A DNA stretch of 64,000 nucleotides from Aurantiacibacter zhengii (GCF_003584125.1 NZ_QXFL01000007.1:1-64000), one strand, 5' to 3'. Numbered from the stretch's first letter, positions 1 through 8,683 are shown. The notes: generated by a model from the letters alone, not told the origin. Translations and numbers: made by a program.

Positions 1-1048
1 TTAAGCGGTCGAAGTTGTAGACCAGGTTGGCCAGCGTCAGTTTGGCTTGCGCCCTGGCGAGGCCGATCGTGCGGATGAAGAGCCCGTAGCGGTTTTTCTG
101 GTGCGCAAAGACATGCTCGACCCTGGCCCGCACGGCTGACTTTGCAGCATTGGCGCGCGCCGTGCGCTCGGGCATGGGCTTGCCCTTGGGCTTTCTGCGA
201 TGGATGCGGCTTTTGAGCATGTTGCGCGTCAGCCAGGCCTCGTTCTTCTGACTGCGGTAGGCGCTATCGGCCCAGACATCACCAGCGGTGTTGCTTGTGT
301 CGATCACCCGGCGCAGCTGGCGCCCGTCGCTGTCTGCAGCCGAGGTCACCGCCGCCTTTCGGATGAACCCAAAGCGCCGATCGATGCTGATATGCGACTT
401 GTAGCCGAACACTGGGGTCGCGATCTGCGGCAGCGGCGTGCCATCAGGGCGATAGCGGATCTTGCCCCCGATCTTGATCGTCCAGCGCGCATCGACATCC
501 TTCTGGTGCGCCTTGCCCGGCTTGCCGCGCCAGATCTGCTTTGCCGACTTACCCGCTTTGATGGCGGCCTTTTCTTCCTGCGTATTGCGCTGCTTGGGCG
601 CAGGAACCAGGCTTGCATCGACGATCTGCCCACCCATGGCCAGATACCCGGCCTCGCGCAGTTGCTGCTCGAATGCATGCATCAACGCGTCGAGCGCGCC
701 GCTCTCGGTGAGCCGATTGCGATAATGACGGATGGTGTTCTCATCGGGCATCGAGCCGCCCAGATCAAAGCCGAAGAAGCGCATCCACGATAGCCGGTCA
801 CGGATCATGAACTCCATGCGCGCATCTGACAGATTATGCTGCGCCTGGACCACCAGGACCTTGAACATCGCGACCGGATCAAAGGCTGGCCGTCCGCCCT
901 TTGCTCCGTCGCTGTAGCCAAGCCCGCGGGTCAAAAGCGGCCGGAAGCGTTCGAACTCCACCGTTTGCGCCAGAACCTCGAGCGGATCGCCGTCCTTGCT
1001 CAATCGGTCCAGGTGCTCCGCCAGCGAAAACAGGCTGCGTGGCTGCAT
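1..1048 (-). CDS. IS5-family transposase (C-terminal end cut by window edge)
   Basis: A continuous reading frame of 349 codons runs from an ATG at 1046-1048 leftwards off the window edge, so the stop lies outside. An N-terminal DUF772-like region (about residues 15-115) is followed by a DDE_Tnp_1-type domain. Likely catalytic residues are Asp144 in QIVDASLVPAP, Asp261 in VWADSAY and Glu311 in RARVEHVF. The spacing and C-terminal wording fit the IS5 family. The copy looks intact as far as it is visible. Terminal inverted repeats could not be paired because the left end is missing. The right end probably lies between 1049 and about 1095, just against the neighbouring gene. Confidence 0.93.
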   Translation of the reverse strand, partial: MQPRSLFSLAEHLDRLSKDGDPLEVLAQTVEFERFRPLLTRGLGYSDGAKGGRPAFDPVAMFKVLVVQAQHNLSDARMEFMIRDRLSWMRFFGFDLGGSMPDENTIRHYRNRLTESGALDALMHAFEQQLREAGYLAMGGQIVDASLVPAPKQRNTQEEKAAIKAGKSAKQIWRGKPGKAHQKDVDARWTIKIGGKIRYRPDGTPLPQIATPVFGYKSHISIDRRFGFIRKAAVTSAADSDGRQLRRVIDTSNTAGDVWADSAYRSQKNEAWLTRNMLKSRIHRRKPKGKPMPERTARANAAKSAVRARVEHVFAHQKNRYGLFIRTIGLARAQAKLTLANLVYNFDRL

Positions 1049-1092
1049 CGAAACTCTCCCTCCAATGCGCCAACTGAATCACAGTCAGACCG

Positions 1093-1566
1093 TCAAAGCG
1101 AGAGGTTATTGCGGGTGTCCAGCTTGCGATGATACTTGGCAATGGCCGAGGAAGTGTTCTTCGCTATACCGTCGCAAAGTTCGCTCCGGATGGTTTCGAA
1201 ATTACCTTCGCAGGCAGCCAGTTCCTCAGGAAGGTGCGTCGCCATGGCAACTGCCACCATGGCTGAGGTTTCGCAGCATGGGTCCTCGTAGGATGTTGCA
1301 TCGGTAAAACACTGTACGGTGATTGCCGCACGGATAGGATCGATCTCCAAATGCGAGGTCACCGCATGGAATTCCGCAAGCGGCAATGTGCCCTGGGCAA
1401 TGCGGTCAAAAAAGCGATTGCGATGGCTTTGACGAATGACACCTCGTTCTGCGAGTTTCCGCACGCTCAATCCGCGCTTCTCCATTTGTCGTCGGATGAG
1501 AACAGCGTATTCCCGCTGGAGCTGATCACAGCGTCCGACAACCACGGTGTTCGATCCCTCGCGCAT
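1093..1566 (-). CDS. Small HTH-like protein next to the IS element
   Basis: This 157-residue protein is not recognised. Residues 30-75 (with LSVRKLAERG and an RNRFFDRIAQG stretch) read like an Xre-style helix-turn-helix. A Cys-Cys pair and an Ala/Met-rich helix follow. The ATG at 1566 has a good ribosome site (GGGAGGG a few bases upstream). The stop lies within about 45 nt of the transposase start, so the IS may have replaced the original 3' end. The last residues, beyond about 150, may be encoded by IS sequence. A regulatory role for the tra region is only a guess from position. Confidence 0.6.
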   Translation of the reverse strand: MREGSNTVVVGRCDQLQREYAVLIRRQMEKRGLSVRKLAERGVIRQSHRNRFFDRIAQGTLPLAEFHAVTSHLEIDPIRAAITVQCFTDATSYEDPCCETSAMVAVAMATHLPEELAACEGNFETIRSELCDGIAKNTSSAIAKYHRKLDTRNNLSL

Positions 1567-1615
1567 GATCCCTCCCTAAACGCGACCTATGCAAATGCAT
1601 ACTGCGCAAAAGCCC

Positions 1616-1984
1616 TTAACCGTGGCAAGTGGAATCTTTCCTCTGGGCGATCGACAATGCACAGAAGATAACCGTCTCACGTACACCGCAGTTCTCATCC
1701 AGTTTTTGGCATAGGTCCATTTTGAGCGCTTCCAGTTTGGAATTGAGCGATCGGGACAAGCGAAGATAAATTCTTACGTGGCCATCGAGTGGGAACTGGT
1801 TCTTGAACAACGTAACCTGTTCATCCGTTGGCTTCGGGGGATCTTTGATCGCCTCAAGAATCACGTCTCTAAGCCGCTGAAATTTCAACCGTTCGACGGT
1901 TAGCACGCGGATCGCTTCCGCAATAATTGCAAATGGCTGCTCGCCCAGCAGCAACTCGTGCACAACCTCGCTGTCGCTCGACAT
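1616..1984 (-). CDS. Hypothetical protein, possible ribbon-helix-helix-like C-terminal half
   Basis: A 122-residue protein preceded by GAGGAAG as ribosome site. Residues 1-45 form a predicted Leu/Glu-rich helix. The later part (VRIYLRLSRSLNSKLEAL) resembles the strand-helix start of a ribbon-helix-helix fold, but this is weak. It lies on the strand opposite the tra operon and diverges from it, a common position for a conjugation regulator. It could equally be an unrelated accessory gene. No catalytic motif is visible. Confidence 0.5.
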   Translation of the reverse strand: MSSDSEVVHELLLGEQPFAIIAEAIRVLTVERLKFQRLRDVILEAIKDPPKPTDEQVTLFKNQFPLDGHVRIYLRLSRSLNSKLEALKMDLCQKLDENCGVRETVIFCALSIAQRKDSTCHG

Positions 1985-2335
1985 GACGCTTCCTCGCCCC
2001 CTGGATTCTCTTTCGGGTGCGATCAGTCTGCGAGTCGAACCGTCGTTGAATCAGCTTTGTGTCTAGCCTTGAGAGTCGGCGCTGCATACAGGCCAGCCAT
2101 ACCCGCGTTCATTCCGGGGTGGTCCTGATTCCGTGCCAATAGATCCCAAACGGAATGCCACCCGGTTTATTATTTAATCCCTAGTGGTGCAGTCTTTTTG
2201 ACCAGTCGGATCGACAAAGCGCGATTCGCACCTTGAAAGGTCAGTCCTTGCGACGAATTGGTTGAGAAAAGGTTCCCGTTCTTCCCTTCTGGTCTTGGCG
2301 CATCGCGCTGTTCGTCAAACCAGAAGGGAAAGACA
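1985..2335. other. Divergent intergenic region and traA leader
   Basis: About 350 bases without a gene separate the leftward hypothetical gene from the rightward tra operon. The region must hold the tra promoter, but no convincing -35/-10 pair was identified. CATTCCG (2110-2116) and ATTCCGT (2128-2134) can both pair with CGGAATG/ACGGAAT at 2150-2157, giving alternative small hairpins. The long perfect stem at 2282-2330 is listed separately. Confidence 0.5.
2282..2330 (+). promoter_or_regulatory. Hairpin overlapping the traA ribosome binding site
   Basis: TTCCCTTCTGGT (2282-2293) is the exact reverse complement of ACCAGAAGGGAA (2319-2330), a 12-bp perfect stem with a 25-nt loop. The right arm contains AGAAGGG, the only plausible Shine-Dalgarno of traA, 7 nt before the ATG at 2336. 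If folded, the stem would hide the ribosome site. There is no U-tract after it, so it is not an intrinsic terminator. Confidence 0.7.
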
Positions 2336-2653
2336 ATGAAAGCACTCGATCTCAAAAAGGGTGGCGCGAACCTCGCCGTCGCCCTGGCTGCAGTGGCCGG
2401 GATGAGCGTGTTCGGGATCGACGCCGCGATGGCCGGTACCGACACCACGTTCGACACCGCGCTAACGCAGTTCACCGACTTCCTCGAAGGCTCAGGCGGT
2501 AAGATCATCACCGTGCTGTCGCTCGCCGGCGGCATCGTGGCGCTTGCCTCCGGACGCTTCTCGCTCGGCCAAGTGGCAATCCCGGTCGGGGTGGGCGTCG
2601 GTGCCGGCACCGGCGTGCCGATCGTCACCTCAACGATCACCGGCACGGTCTGA
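2336..2653 (+). CDS. traA: F-type conjugative pilin TraA
   Basis: This 105-residue pilin precursor belongs to the TraA/VirB2-like class. An N-terminal charged stretch is followed by a long leader with a hydrophobic segment ending AMAG at about residues 33-36. The mature protein has two hydrophobic helices (about 55-75 and 80-100) separated by GRFS. I chose the ATG at 2336 because AGAAGGG lies 7 nt upstream; a longer frame from 2258 has no such site. It is the first gene of a rightward tra operon followed by traL, E, K and B, the order known from F-like systems. Its ribosome site is embedded in a perfect hairpin. Confidence 0.85.
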   Translation: MKALDLKKGGANLAVALAAVAGMSVFGIDAAMAGTDTTFDTALTQFTDFLEGSGGKIITVLSLAGGIVALASGRFSLGQVAIPVGVGVGAGTGVPIVTSTITGTV

Positions 2654-2738
2654 TCGCTCGATCGGACCCTCTCCACGGGGGCGCGGGCTGCTGATCGCCA
2701 GCGAGACGCAGCCGCCCCCTGACTGGCGGAGACGACCT

Positions 2739-3023
2739 TTGGACCAATATTCCATCCCAAGACATCTCGACGACCCCGAGCTCATCGGGTTCTGGACGCT
2801 GGATGAATTCCTCATAATGCTGATTCCGTTCGGTTGGGGAATTCTCGCGCAGCACATCGTTATCGGACTTCTCCTCAGTGTCGCTGCATGGTTTTTCTAT
2901 CGCAAACTTAAAGCCGGGCGTTCGATGTATTGGGTCCTGCACTTTGCCTATTGGCATCTGCCGGGCGGGTTCTTTGGTCTGAAGGTCGCTCCGCCTTCTC
3001 ATCTTCGTGTGATGGCGGGCTGA
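2739..3023 (+). CDS. traL: Type IV conjugative transfer system protein TraL
   Basis: A 94-residue protein matching the size (about 90-105) and pattern of TraL: a short soluble start with DDPELIGFWTLDEF, a hydrophobic hairpin (about residues 30-60), then Lys-rich and Tyr/Trp-rich segments with YWHLPGG. I place the start at TTG 2739, with GGAGA about 8 nt upstream. The open frame extends further left, but the extra residues are Pro/Arg/Ser-rich and unlike TraL. TraL is a membrane protein of the F-type pilus assembly complex. traE begins 1 nt after its stop. Confidence 0.8.
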   Translation: MDQYSIPRHLDDPELIGFWTLDEFLIMLIPFGWGILAQHIVIGLLLSVAAWFFYRKLKAGRSMYWVLHFAYWHLPGGFFGLKVAPPSHLRVMAG

Positions 3024-3024
3024 C

Positions 3025-3588
3025 ATGGAACTATCTCTTGCTCACGAGGCGTCACAACGGACGCTGAAACAGCGCAACCTTCTTGCGCTCATCTGCATCG
3101 TTCTCGGCATCCTCGTCGTGGTGATGTTCACGGCCGCATCGACCCGCGATCGGGAAGTGGTGCTGCAGCCGATCCTTTCCAACGAAATGACGCTGAGCTC
3201 ATCATCGGTCACGCCCGAATATCTGGAGGCGGTGACCCGTGACACCGCGCAGCTCGCGCTCAACCGCTCGCCCGAAACGCTCCAGTACTGGCTTGATGGC
3301 ATCGTCGCCATCGCCGCGCCGGAATCGCGCGGCGCGCTTAAGGCGAAGCTGATGGAGATCATGGCGGAGCAGGAAGGCTCGCAGGTCACTCAGTTTGTCA
3401 CCATCGACTGGATCAGGACGAACCCCGACGAGCTCACCAGCCAAGTCGGCGGCGTCCTCCATACGATCGTCGGTTCGCGCGATGTGCGCCGCGAACACAA
3501 GGTCTTCGAGTTCCACTGGAAATACACCGGCGTCTCGCTCCGCCTGAAGGGCTTCGGCGTCGTCGTGAAAGAAGGAGAGGAAGAATGA
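3025..3588 (+). CDS. traE: Type IV conjugative transfer system protein TraE
   Basis: This 187-residue protein has one membrane helix near residues 20-38 and a periplasmic remainder, the layout of TraE/VirB5-8-like F proteins. The motif EYLEAVTRDTAQLALNRSPE and the C-terminal LRLKGFGVVV are characteristic. TraE supports pilus assembly at the inner membrane. The ATG follows the traL stop after one base, and the 3' end overlaps traK by 4 nt (ATGA), so the genes are probably translationally coupled. The protein is of normal length and appears intact. Confidence 0.85.
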   Translation: MELSLAHEASQRTLKQRNLLALICIVLGILVVVMFTAASTRDREVVLQPILSNEMTLSSSSVTPEYLEAVTRDTAQLALNRSPETLQYWLDGIVAIAAPESRGALKAKLMEIMAEQEGSQVTQFVTIDWIRTNPDELTSQVGGVLHTIVGSRDVRREHKVFEFHWKYTGVSLRLKGFGVVVKEGEEE

Positions 3589-4382
3589 ACCCGGCCATTT
3601 CCTCGCTCATGATCGTGTCGGGCGGCCTTCTCGCCTCGCGGCTCGATTGCTACCTGACGCGCCTGAGCGGCGCCGCTCTCATCGCCGGTGCATTCGTGAT
3701 GTCCGCCGTCCCCGCCTTGGCTCAGGAACACATCCTCGCCGTCGATAACGGGGAGGTGCGCTGCCAGGCATCCAAGTCCGACCTCACCCGGATCGCGCTC
3801 AAGGATGACCAGTTCGTCGCAGTATCGCGTGTGCAGACCGGGATCGAGGCGGAAGACTTCGCGATCGTCCACGAGCCGACACGCGGCGACATCTATCTCT
3901 CGGTTCCCGAAGGGTACACGAAGCCGAACATCTCGTTCTTCGGCACGACGCAGAAGGGCTACGTCTACAAGTTCGATTGCCAGGTCTCCGGTGACGGTGC
4001 GCTGCAGGTGTTCGTGGCCAATGCGGATATCGAGAACCCGCAACCGCAGGCAGAGACGCTGCAGGCCGCTTCGCTCGACGACCGCGCGGTAGGTCTCGTC
4101 CGTGCGATGTTCGAACAGCGTCCCGTAACCGGCTTCGAGATCAGCGACGCAGCACGAGCCCCGGTCAATGTCGGCGACATCAAGGTGCAGCTGGTCAGCG
4201 AATATCGCAGCCCCACCATGACCGGCAAGGTCCTCCGGATCGAGAACACCGGCGCGGCGCCCATGACGCTGCAGGAAGAGCTCATCGCCGGCGACGGTGC
4301 GATCGCCGTCAGCATTTCAAACCGCGACCTCGCGAGCGGGCAGGCGACTGCCGCCTATGTCGTCGTCCCCACAGGAAGGTAA
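3585..4382 (+). CDS. traK: Type-F conjugative secretin-like protein TraK
   Basis: A 265-residue exported protein. A signal peptide ends near AVPALAQE (about residues 43-47). The first 20 residues may be extra, so a start within the frame is possible, but the ATGA overlap with traE favours 3585. The mature part is beta-rich and matches TraK, a VirB9/secretin-like component of the outer-membrane core with TraB and TraV. traB starts 5 nt after the stop. Length is close to that of F TraK (about 240). It looks intact, although the transfer system as a whole is not. Confidence 0.82.
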   Translation: MNPAISSLMIVSGGLLASRLDCYLTRLSGAALIAGAFVMSAVPALAQEHILAVDNGEVRCQASKSDLTRIALKDDQFVAVSRVQTGIEAEDFAIVHEPTRGDIYLSVPEGYTKPNISFFGTTQKGYVYKFDCQVSGDGALQVFVANADIENPQPQAETLQAASLDDRAVGLVRAMFEQRPVTGFEISDAARAPVNVGDIKVQLVSEYRSPTMTGKVLRIENTGAAPMTLQEELIAGDGAIAVSISNRDLASGQATAAYVVVPTGR

Positions 4383-4387
4383 CTGAG

Positions 4388-5695
4388 ATGGATTTCCTGA
4401 AGCGCAAACCCAAGGATCTCGACGCCGCGGAACAGGACGAGCACGACGAGCTCGACGAGAGCGGCTCGATCGCGGAAAACGATCAGACGCAGAAGCGCCA
4501 GAAGATGCTCATGTATGGGCTGGTCGGCGTAATCGCGATCGCCGGGTCGATGTATGTCCTCGATACCGACGACACGATCGAGCAGGCGATGGACGACGGA
4601 ACCGAGACCACGGTCTCGACCGACGCCCTTATGAACCGTCAGCGCGTCGACCAGGAATGGGTCGCCATGTACGAGGGCGAGATCAATTCCCAGGGCCAGC
4701 GTCTGAAGGGCGTCGAGGCGCAAGCCGGGCAGATGATGGAGCTCCAGTCGCAGGTCGACAGCCTGCGCAACGAGAACGCCGCAATGGCCCGCGATGGCCA
4801 GCGGGTTCTTGAAGCATACGAGCGCGAGAACGAGCAGCTCCGTCAGCAGGCGAGCCGTGGCAATGCACGCCCGACTGCTCCCGGGCCGGTTGCCGCCGCA
4901 CAGGCGCTGGGGGTTGCCCCCTCCTCATCGCCTGCCGCGGCGGCACCGCAGCCTCCTCGTCGTAGCAACGACGTGCAGATGGTGTCGTTCAGCGGGAATG
5001 GCGGGACCGGGTCGCGCATCGACGCTTCCAAGTCGCCCGCGGTCTACACGGATTCGCCGAACTATCTCCCGCCCAACTCGATCGCGAAAGCGACCGTGGT
5101 GGTGGGGGTCGATGCGACCACGAACACGCGCAGCCAGAGCGATCCGCTGCCCGTGCTTCTGCGCATCACCGGCCCCGCCCGCTCGGTCTACAGCGAGGGG
5201 CGGCTTCTCGCCACTCGGGTGCAAGGGTGCATGGTCAACGGCGCGGCGTATGGCGATCTCTCGTCCGAGAAGGTCTACGTAAAGCTCCAGCGCATGACGT
5301 GCGCGCAGCCCGGCGGCCGCTTTGCGGTGTCGGAGGTTCAGGGCTTCATCGCGTTCGGCGGCAAGGTTGGCATTCGCGGCCGCGTGATCAGCCGCGAAGG
5401 TTCACTCACGACGCAGGCGTTCCTTGCCGGTTTGGTCAGTGGTGCGGGCAAGGCCGTCGATTCCGCATTTTCTGTCCCAATTGTTCCGGTCGGCCAAGAT
5501 AGCCGAGCGAACCTTCCGAGCCCTTCGGCCGGCGACATTGGCCTTAGAGGCTTAGGCGCTGGCGCTGAAAACTCCGGAAAGATGCTCTCCGAATATCTCA
5601 TCGAGCGTGCCGAGCAATATCAGCCGGTCGTCGAGATGCCCACCGGCGCCAGCGTCGAGGTCGTGTTCCTCGACGGCACTTTCATCAGGAACTGA
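4388..5695 (+). CDS. traB: Conjugative transfer core protein TraB (VirB10-like)
   Basis: This 435-residue VirB10-type scaffold has an acidic cytoplasmic start and one membrane helix at about residues 39-57. A coiled-coil/Gln-rich segment (about 95-155) and a Pro/Ala linker (160-195) follow. The C-terminal TrbI/VirB10 domain (from about 215) includes the ATRVQGCMVNG region. TraB spans the envelope and links the energy module to the TraK-TraV outer-membrane ring. It fits snugly between traK and the dsbC-like gene (5 nt on each side) and appears complete. Confidence 0.88.
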   Translation: MDFLKRKPKDLDAAEQDEHDELDESGSIAENDQTQKRQKMLMYGLVGVIAIAGSMYVLDTDDTIEQAMDDGTETTVSTDALMNRQRVDQEWVAMYEGEINSQGQRLKGVEAQAGQMMELQSQVDSLRNENAAMARDGQRVLEAYERENEQLRQQASRGNARPTAPGPVAAAQALGVAPSSSPAAAAPQPPRRSNDVQMVSFSGNGGTGSRIDASKSPAVYTDSPNYLPPNSIAKATVVVGVDATTNTRSQSDPLPVLLRITGPARSVYSEGRLLATRVQGCMVNGAAYGDLSSEKVYVKLQRMTCAQPGGRFAVSEVQGFIAFGGKVGIRGRVISREGSLTTQAFLAGLVSGAGKAVDSAFSVPIVPVGQDSRANLPSPSAGDIGLRGLGAGAENSGKMLSEYLIERAEQYQPVVEMPTGASVEVVFLDGTFIRN

Positions 5696-5700
5696 GCCTC

Positions 5701-6570
5701 ATGAACAACCAACGCATTCTTCCGGCCTCCGATGGCGACAGCTACAGGAGCGGTGCCAAACGGGTCCTTCAGGGACTGCTCATCCTGGCCACTGGCGGCG
5801 GGATCGCAATGGGCGCTTCCGCGCTGGCCCAGAGTTCGGGCCCTTCGGTCGAGAAGGCCCTCGCAGAACGCCTTCCGAAGACCGAGATCACGGCGATCGA
5901 CTGCGAGAAGATCGAGGGGGTGTGCGAGGTCCAGGCCCGCCAGAACCTGTTCTACATCGATCACGGCGCCCGCTATCTCATCATCGGCCGCGTGTACGAC
6001 ATGGAGACGAAGCAGGATCTGACGGCGGCGCGGCTGCTGGAGATGAACCCCGATATGCTCATCGGGGGAGGGGGGGACACGTCATCGTCCGATCCCGCCC
6101 AAGCGCCGGGGCAGCAAGGCGCAGACACCGCCTCGATCGACGATCAGGTCGATCCGCGAGCCCTCGCGGCACTGCCGCAAAACGGTGCGGTCGTCATGGG
6201 CCGCGGCGCGAGGACTATCACCGTCTTCAGCGATTTCCGCTGCGGCTACTGCAAGCGTCTCCACGAAACCCTCGAGACGTTGAACGTGAAGGTCGTGGAG
6301 CGCCCAATCTCGGTGCTCGGCACCCGCCCCATCTCCGAAGCGGTCATCTGTTCGCCGGACAAGCGCCGGGCCGTCAACCAGGCGTATGACGGCGGTTCGA
6401 TCACGACCGGATCGGATTGCGACACCTCCGGTCTCGACGCGAACGAGGTCTTCGCTCGCAAGCACGGCTTCAATGGAACCCCCGTAATCGTCCGCGAGGA
6501 TGGCGCCGTCGTCCACGGCTTCCGTCCGCGCGAGTTCCTCGAAAGCTGGATTCAAGGGAGTGCGTCGTGA
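5701..6570 (+). CDS. DsbC-like thiol:disulfide isomerase of the tra operon
   Basis: A 289-residue periplasmic protein with an N-terminal hydrophobic segment ending around ALAQ (about residue 42), a DsbC dimerisation-like region (KTEITAIDC...), and a thioredoxin-fold domain. The catalytic CGYC lies at residues 181-184, and the cis-Pro region reads FNGTPVIV. DsbC-type enzymes in F-like operons fold Cys-rich partners such as TraN and TraU. TraN is present downstream and very Cys-rich, which fits. The gene begins 5 nt after traB and overlaps traV by 4 nt. Confidence 0.88.
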   Translation: MNNQRILPASDGDSYRSGAKRVLQGLLILATGGGIAMGASALAQSSGPSVEKALAERLPKTEITAIDCEKIEGVCEVQARQNLFYIDHGARYLIIGRVYDMETKQDLTAARLLEMNPDMLIGGGGDTSSSDPAQAPGQQGADTASIDDQVDPRALAALPQNGAVVMGRGARTITVFSDFRCGYCKRLHETLETLNVKVVERPISVLGTRPISEAVICSPDKRRAVNQAYDGGSITTGSDCDTSGLDANEVFARKHGFNGTPVIVREDGAVVHGFRPREFLESWIQGSAS

Positions 6571-7049
6571 ACAGCAAAGCCATCCTCGCCATCGCGGTCT
6601 TCGGAGGTCTAGTCTCCGGCTGCACCACCCTCGGCACAAATGTGAGCGGCAGCTTTCGCTGCGACGCCCCCGACGGGGTGTGCGCGCCTTCCACGGTGAT
6701 CGACGACAGCGCGATCTCCCGGATCGAGGAGACGAGTTCCTCTGACCTGCTCAATCCGGCCGGCCCGTACCAAATGGATGACGGGATCGATGCGCCGGTT
6801 CACAACACCGTCCTCGCAGCCGCACCGATGACGGCCAGAAGTGTTCCAAGCTACGAGCTCGCGGTCGTATTCCCGGGCTACACCGATGCCACGGGCATGA
6901 GCCACGCGCGGCGCACGGTCCGCACCGAAGCCGTCCTGCCCGGTCGCGGCGATGCGATGGACGCGATGGCTATGCGCGGCCGCCAAGCAGCCCGAGCATC
7001 AGCTTGCGCACGCGCAGATGACCTCGTCCGATGCGCGGGCAGAGGGTGA
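6567..7049 (+). CDS. traV: Conjugative transfer lipoprotein TraV (3' end probably abnormal)
   Basis: It starts at GTG 6567, inside the stop of the dsbC-like gene (GTGA). The 160-residue product has a lipoprotein signal with lipobox VSGC (Cys19), followed by GSFRCDAPDGVCAPS, a typical TraV N-terminus, and a YELAVVFPGYTDATG region. The last 40 or so residues (Arg/Ala-rich) do not look like a conserved TraV end and overlap the start of traN in another frame. I infer that a deletion fused traV to traN and that the genuine C-terminus is lost or altered. TraV is the lipoprotein of the outer-membrane core. Confidence 0.75.
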   Translation: MNSKAILAIAVFGGLVSGCTTLGTNVSGSFRCDAPDGVCAPSTVIDDSAISRIEETSSSDLLNPAGPYQMDDGIDAPVHNTVLAAAPMTARSVPSYELAVVFPGYTDATGMSHARRTVRTEAVLPGRGDAMDAMAMRGRQAARASACARADDLVRCAGRG

Positions 7050-8682
7050 GGCGCTCGGTGAAGGTGTGCGCGATGCGACCAACGGTTCGATCCTTGCCAA
7101 CGGCGCCGAAGCTGATGTGCCGACATTTGGCGGGACGAGCTTTCCATCGCTGGATTATGCCGACGATGCGGTTGGGCTGACGACGGCGGGGGAGGCTCAG
7201 CGCTATCAGCAGGACTACCAGGTCGTGGTCGATCCCTACCGCAAGGTGGTTGACCCGGCGACGATCGACCTTTCGGCGGCATCGGCGATCGAGGCTGATC
7301 CGGACGCCTACCTCGGACCCAGCGGTGCTCCTGGCGGGTCCACCGGTTCGTGTAACCCGTTACCGTCTGGAGGAGGGGGCTCCACGACCTATCTTGAAAG
7401 CTGCAACCAGGGTTCGCAGCCGTTCGACGAAGCGAGGACCTGCAAGGCGCCTCTCGTAGTCCAGACCCAAGGCACGCGGTATTGGGAGTATCAATGCTCG
7501 ACCGGCTTCATCAAATACCAGACTAGCGGTCCGTACTGCGACATTATCCAGCCTGATCTCGATGCGGGAAGCTGCCGTGTCATCGATCGGGAGCGCATCG
7601 GCGAAACCTGCCTTCAGTGGGGCGGCAGGGATGGGCGGTGGTGCACCGAGCCAGGCGATCCAGTCTATCGTGAAACCTATAGCTGTCCTTCCCAGCTCAG
7701 TATTCCGGGCGGCGTCGAACGCAATTCAGTACGGATCGTCAGCGAGGCGGTCGACGAAGCGCAGTGTCAGGCCACGATCGGCACGGCGTCATGCTCTCTC
7801 CAGAGCGAAACCTGCACCGCACCGAACGAGACGCGAGTCATCAACGGATTGTCGGTGACGCGCCCGTGCTGGGAGTGGAGCCGCACCTATCAGTGCCAGG
7901 GATTGCTGCCCGCCAACGATTGCGCTGCGCTCGAAGCCCGCCCGGAATGTTCGTTCAGTCACGACGAATGCCTGAGCTACGATACCGACGGCACGACCTG
8001 CAATGTCTACGATCGCTGGTTCCAGTGCACGACGCCGGATACCGGCACACCGCCCCCGCCGGCCTATGTATGCGCTGGCGATCTCTACTGCATCGATGGG
8101 GAATGCACGACCGTCACGCGCGAGGCATCGACGGAGTTCAAGGACGCAATGGTCGCCATGAACGTCATGGGCGAGCTCAAGGATGGGTTCGATCCGAACC
8201 AGTTGAAGATCTTCAGCGGTGAGAACCTCAAGTGCACGAAGAAGGTGTTCGGCCTGTCGAACTGCTGCAGCGGGAAGGGTGTTCCTCTCCTGACGCCGTG
8301 GCTCTGCAACAGCCAGGATCGGGACGTCGACAAGAAGGATGACGCGGGCCTGTGCCACTACGTCGGCACCTATTGCTCGGACAAGATCCTCGGGGTCTGC
8401 GTCACCCGCAAGCAGTCATACTGCTGCTACGGAAGCAAGCTGGTCCGCATCCTCAACGAGCAGGGCAAGGCGCAGCTCGGAATGCAGTGGGGCAAGCCGA
8501 AGGAACCCGACTGCGAAGGCTTCCTCATCGCTCAGTTTCAGCAGCTCGATCTCAGCCGGATGGATTTCCGCGAAGTCTACGCCGAATTCGTGGACGCGGC
8601 AAAGCTGCCGGACGAGATCGAGATGTCGATCCAGATCCAGACCAGGATCGAGAACTACTACAACACGAACGGGGGGACATGA
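6952..8682 (+). CDS. traN: Mating-pair stabilisation protein TraN with missing signal-peptide core
   Basis: This 576-residue protein is exceptionally Cys-rich across its middle and C-terminal parts, as in TraN, the outer-membrane adhesin of F-type mating pairs. Mature-like sequence begins at about residue 23 (DARAEGEALGEG...). LAHAQ just before it looks like a signal peptidase site, but the residues upstream (KQPEHQ and Arg/Trp-rich) lack a hydrophobic core. The 5' end overlaps traV by almost 100 nt. F-type traC, traW, traU and trbC, normally between V and N, are absent. I therefore think a deletion removed them and the true traN start, so export is doubtful. The stop overlaps a following ATG (ATGA). 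Confidence 0.75.
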   Translation: MRWTRWLCAAAKQPEHQLAHAQMTSSDARAEGEALGEGVRDATNGSILANGAEADVPTFGGTSFPSLDYADDAVGLTTAGEAQRYQQDYQVVVDPYRKVVDPATIDLSAASAIEADPDAYLGPSGAPGGSTGSCNPLPSGGGGSTTYLESCNQGSQPFDEARTCKAPLVVQTQGTRYWEYQCSTGFIKYQTSGPYCDIIQPDLDAGSCRVIDRERIGETCLQWGGRDGRWCTEPGDPVYRETYSCPSQLSIPGGVERNSVRIVSEAVDEAQCQATIGTASCSLQSETCTAPNETRVINGLSVTRPCWEWSRTYQCQGLLPANDCAALEARPECSFSHDECLSYDTDGTTCNVYDRWFQCTTPDTGTPPPPAYVCAGDLYCIDGECTTVTREASTEFKDAMVAMNVMGELKDGFDPNQLKIFSGENLKCTKKVFGLSNCCSGKGVPLLTPWLCNSQDRDVDKKDDAGLCHYVGTYCSDKILGVCVTRKQSYCCYGSKLVRILNEQGKAQLGMQWGKPKEPDCEGFLIAQFQQLDLSRMDFREVYAEFVDAAKLPDEIEMSIQIQTRIENYYNTNGGT

Positions 8683-8683
8683 C

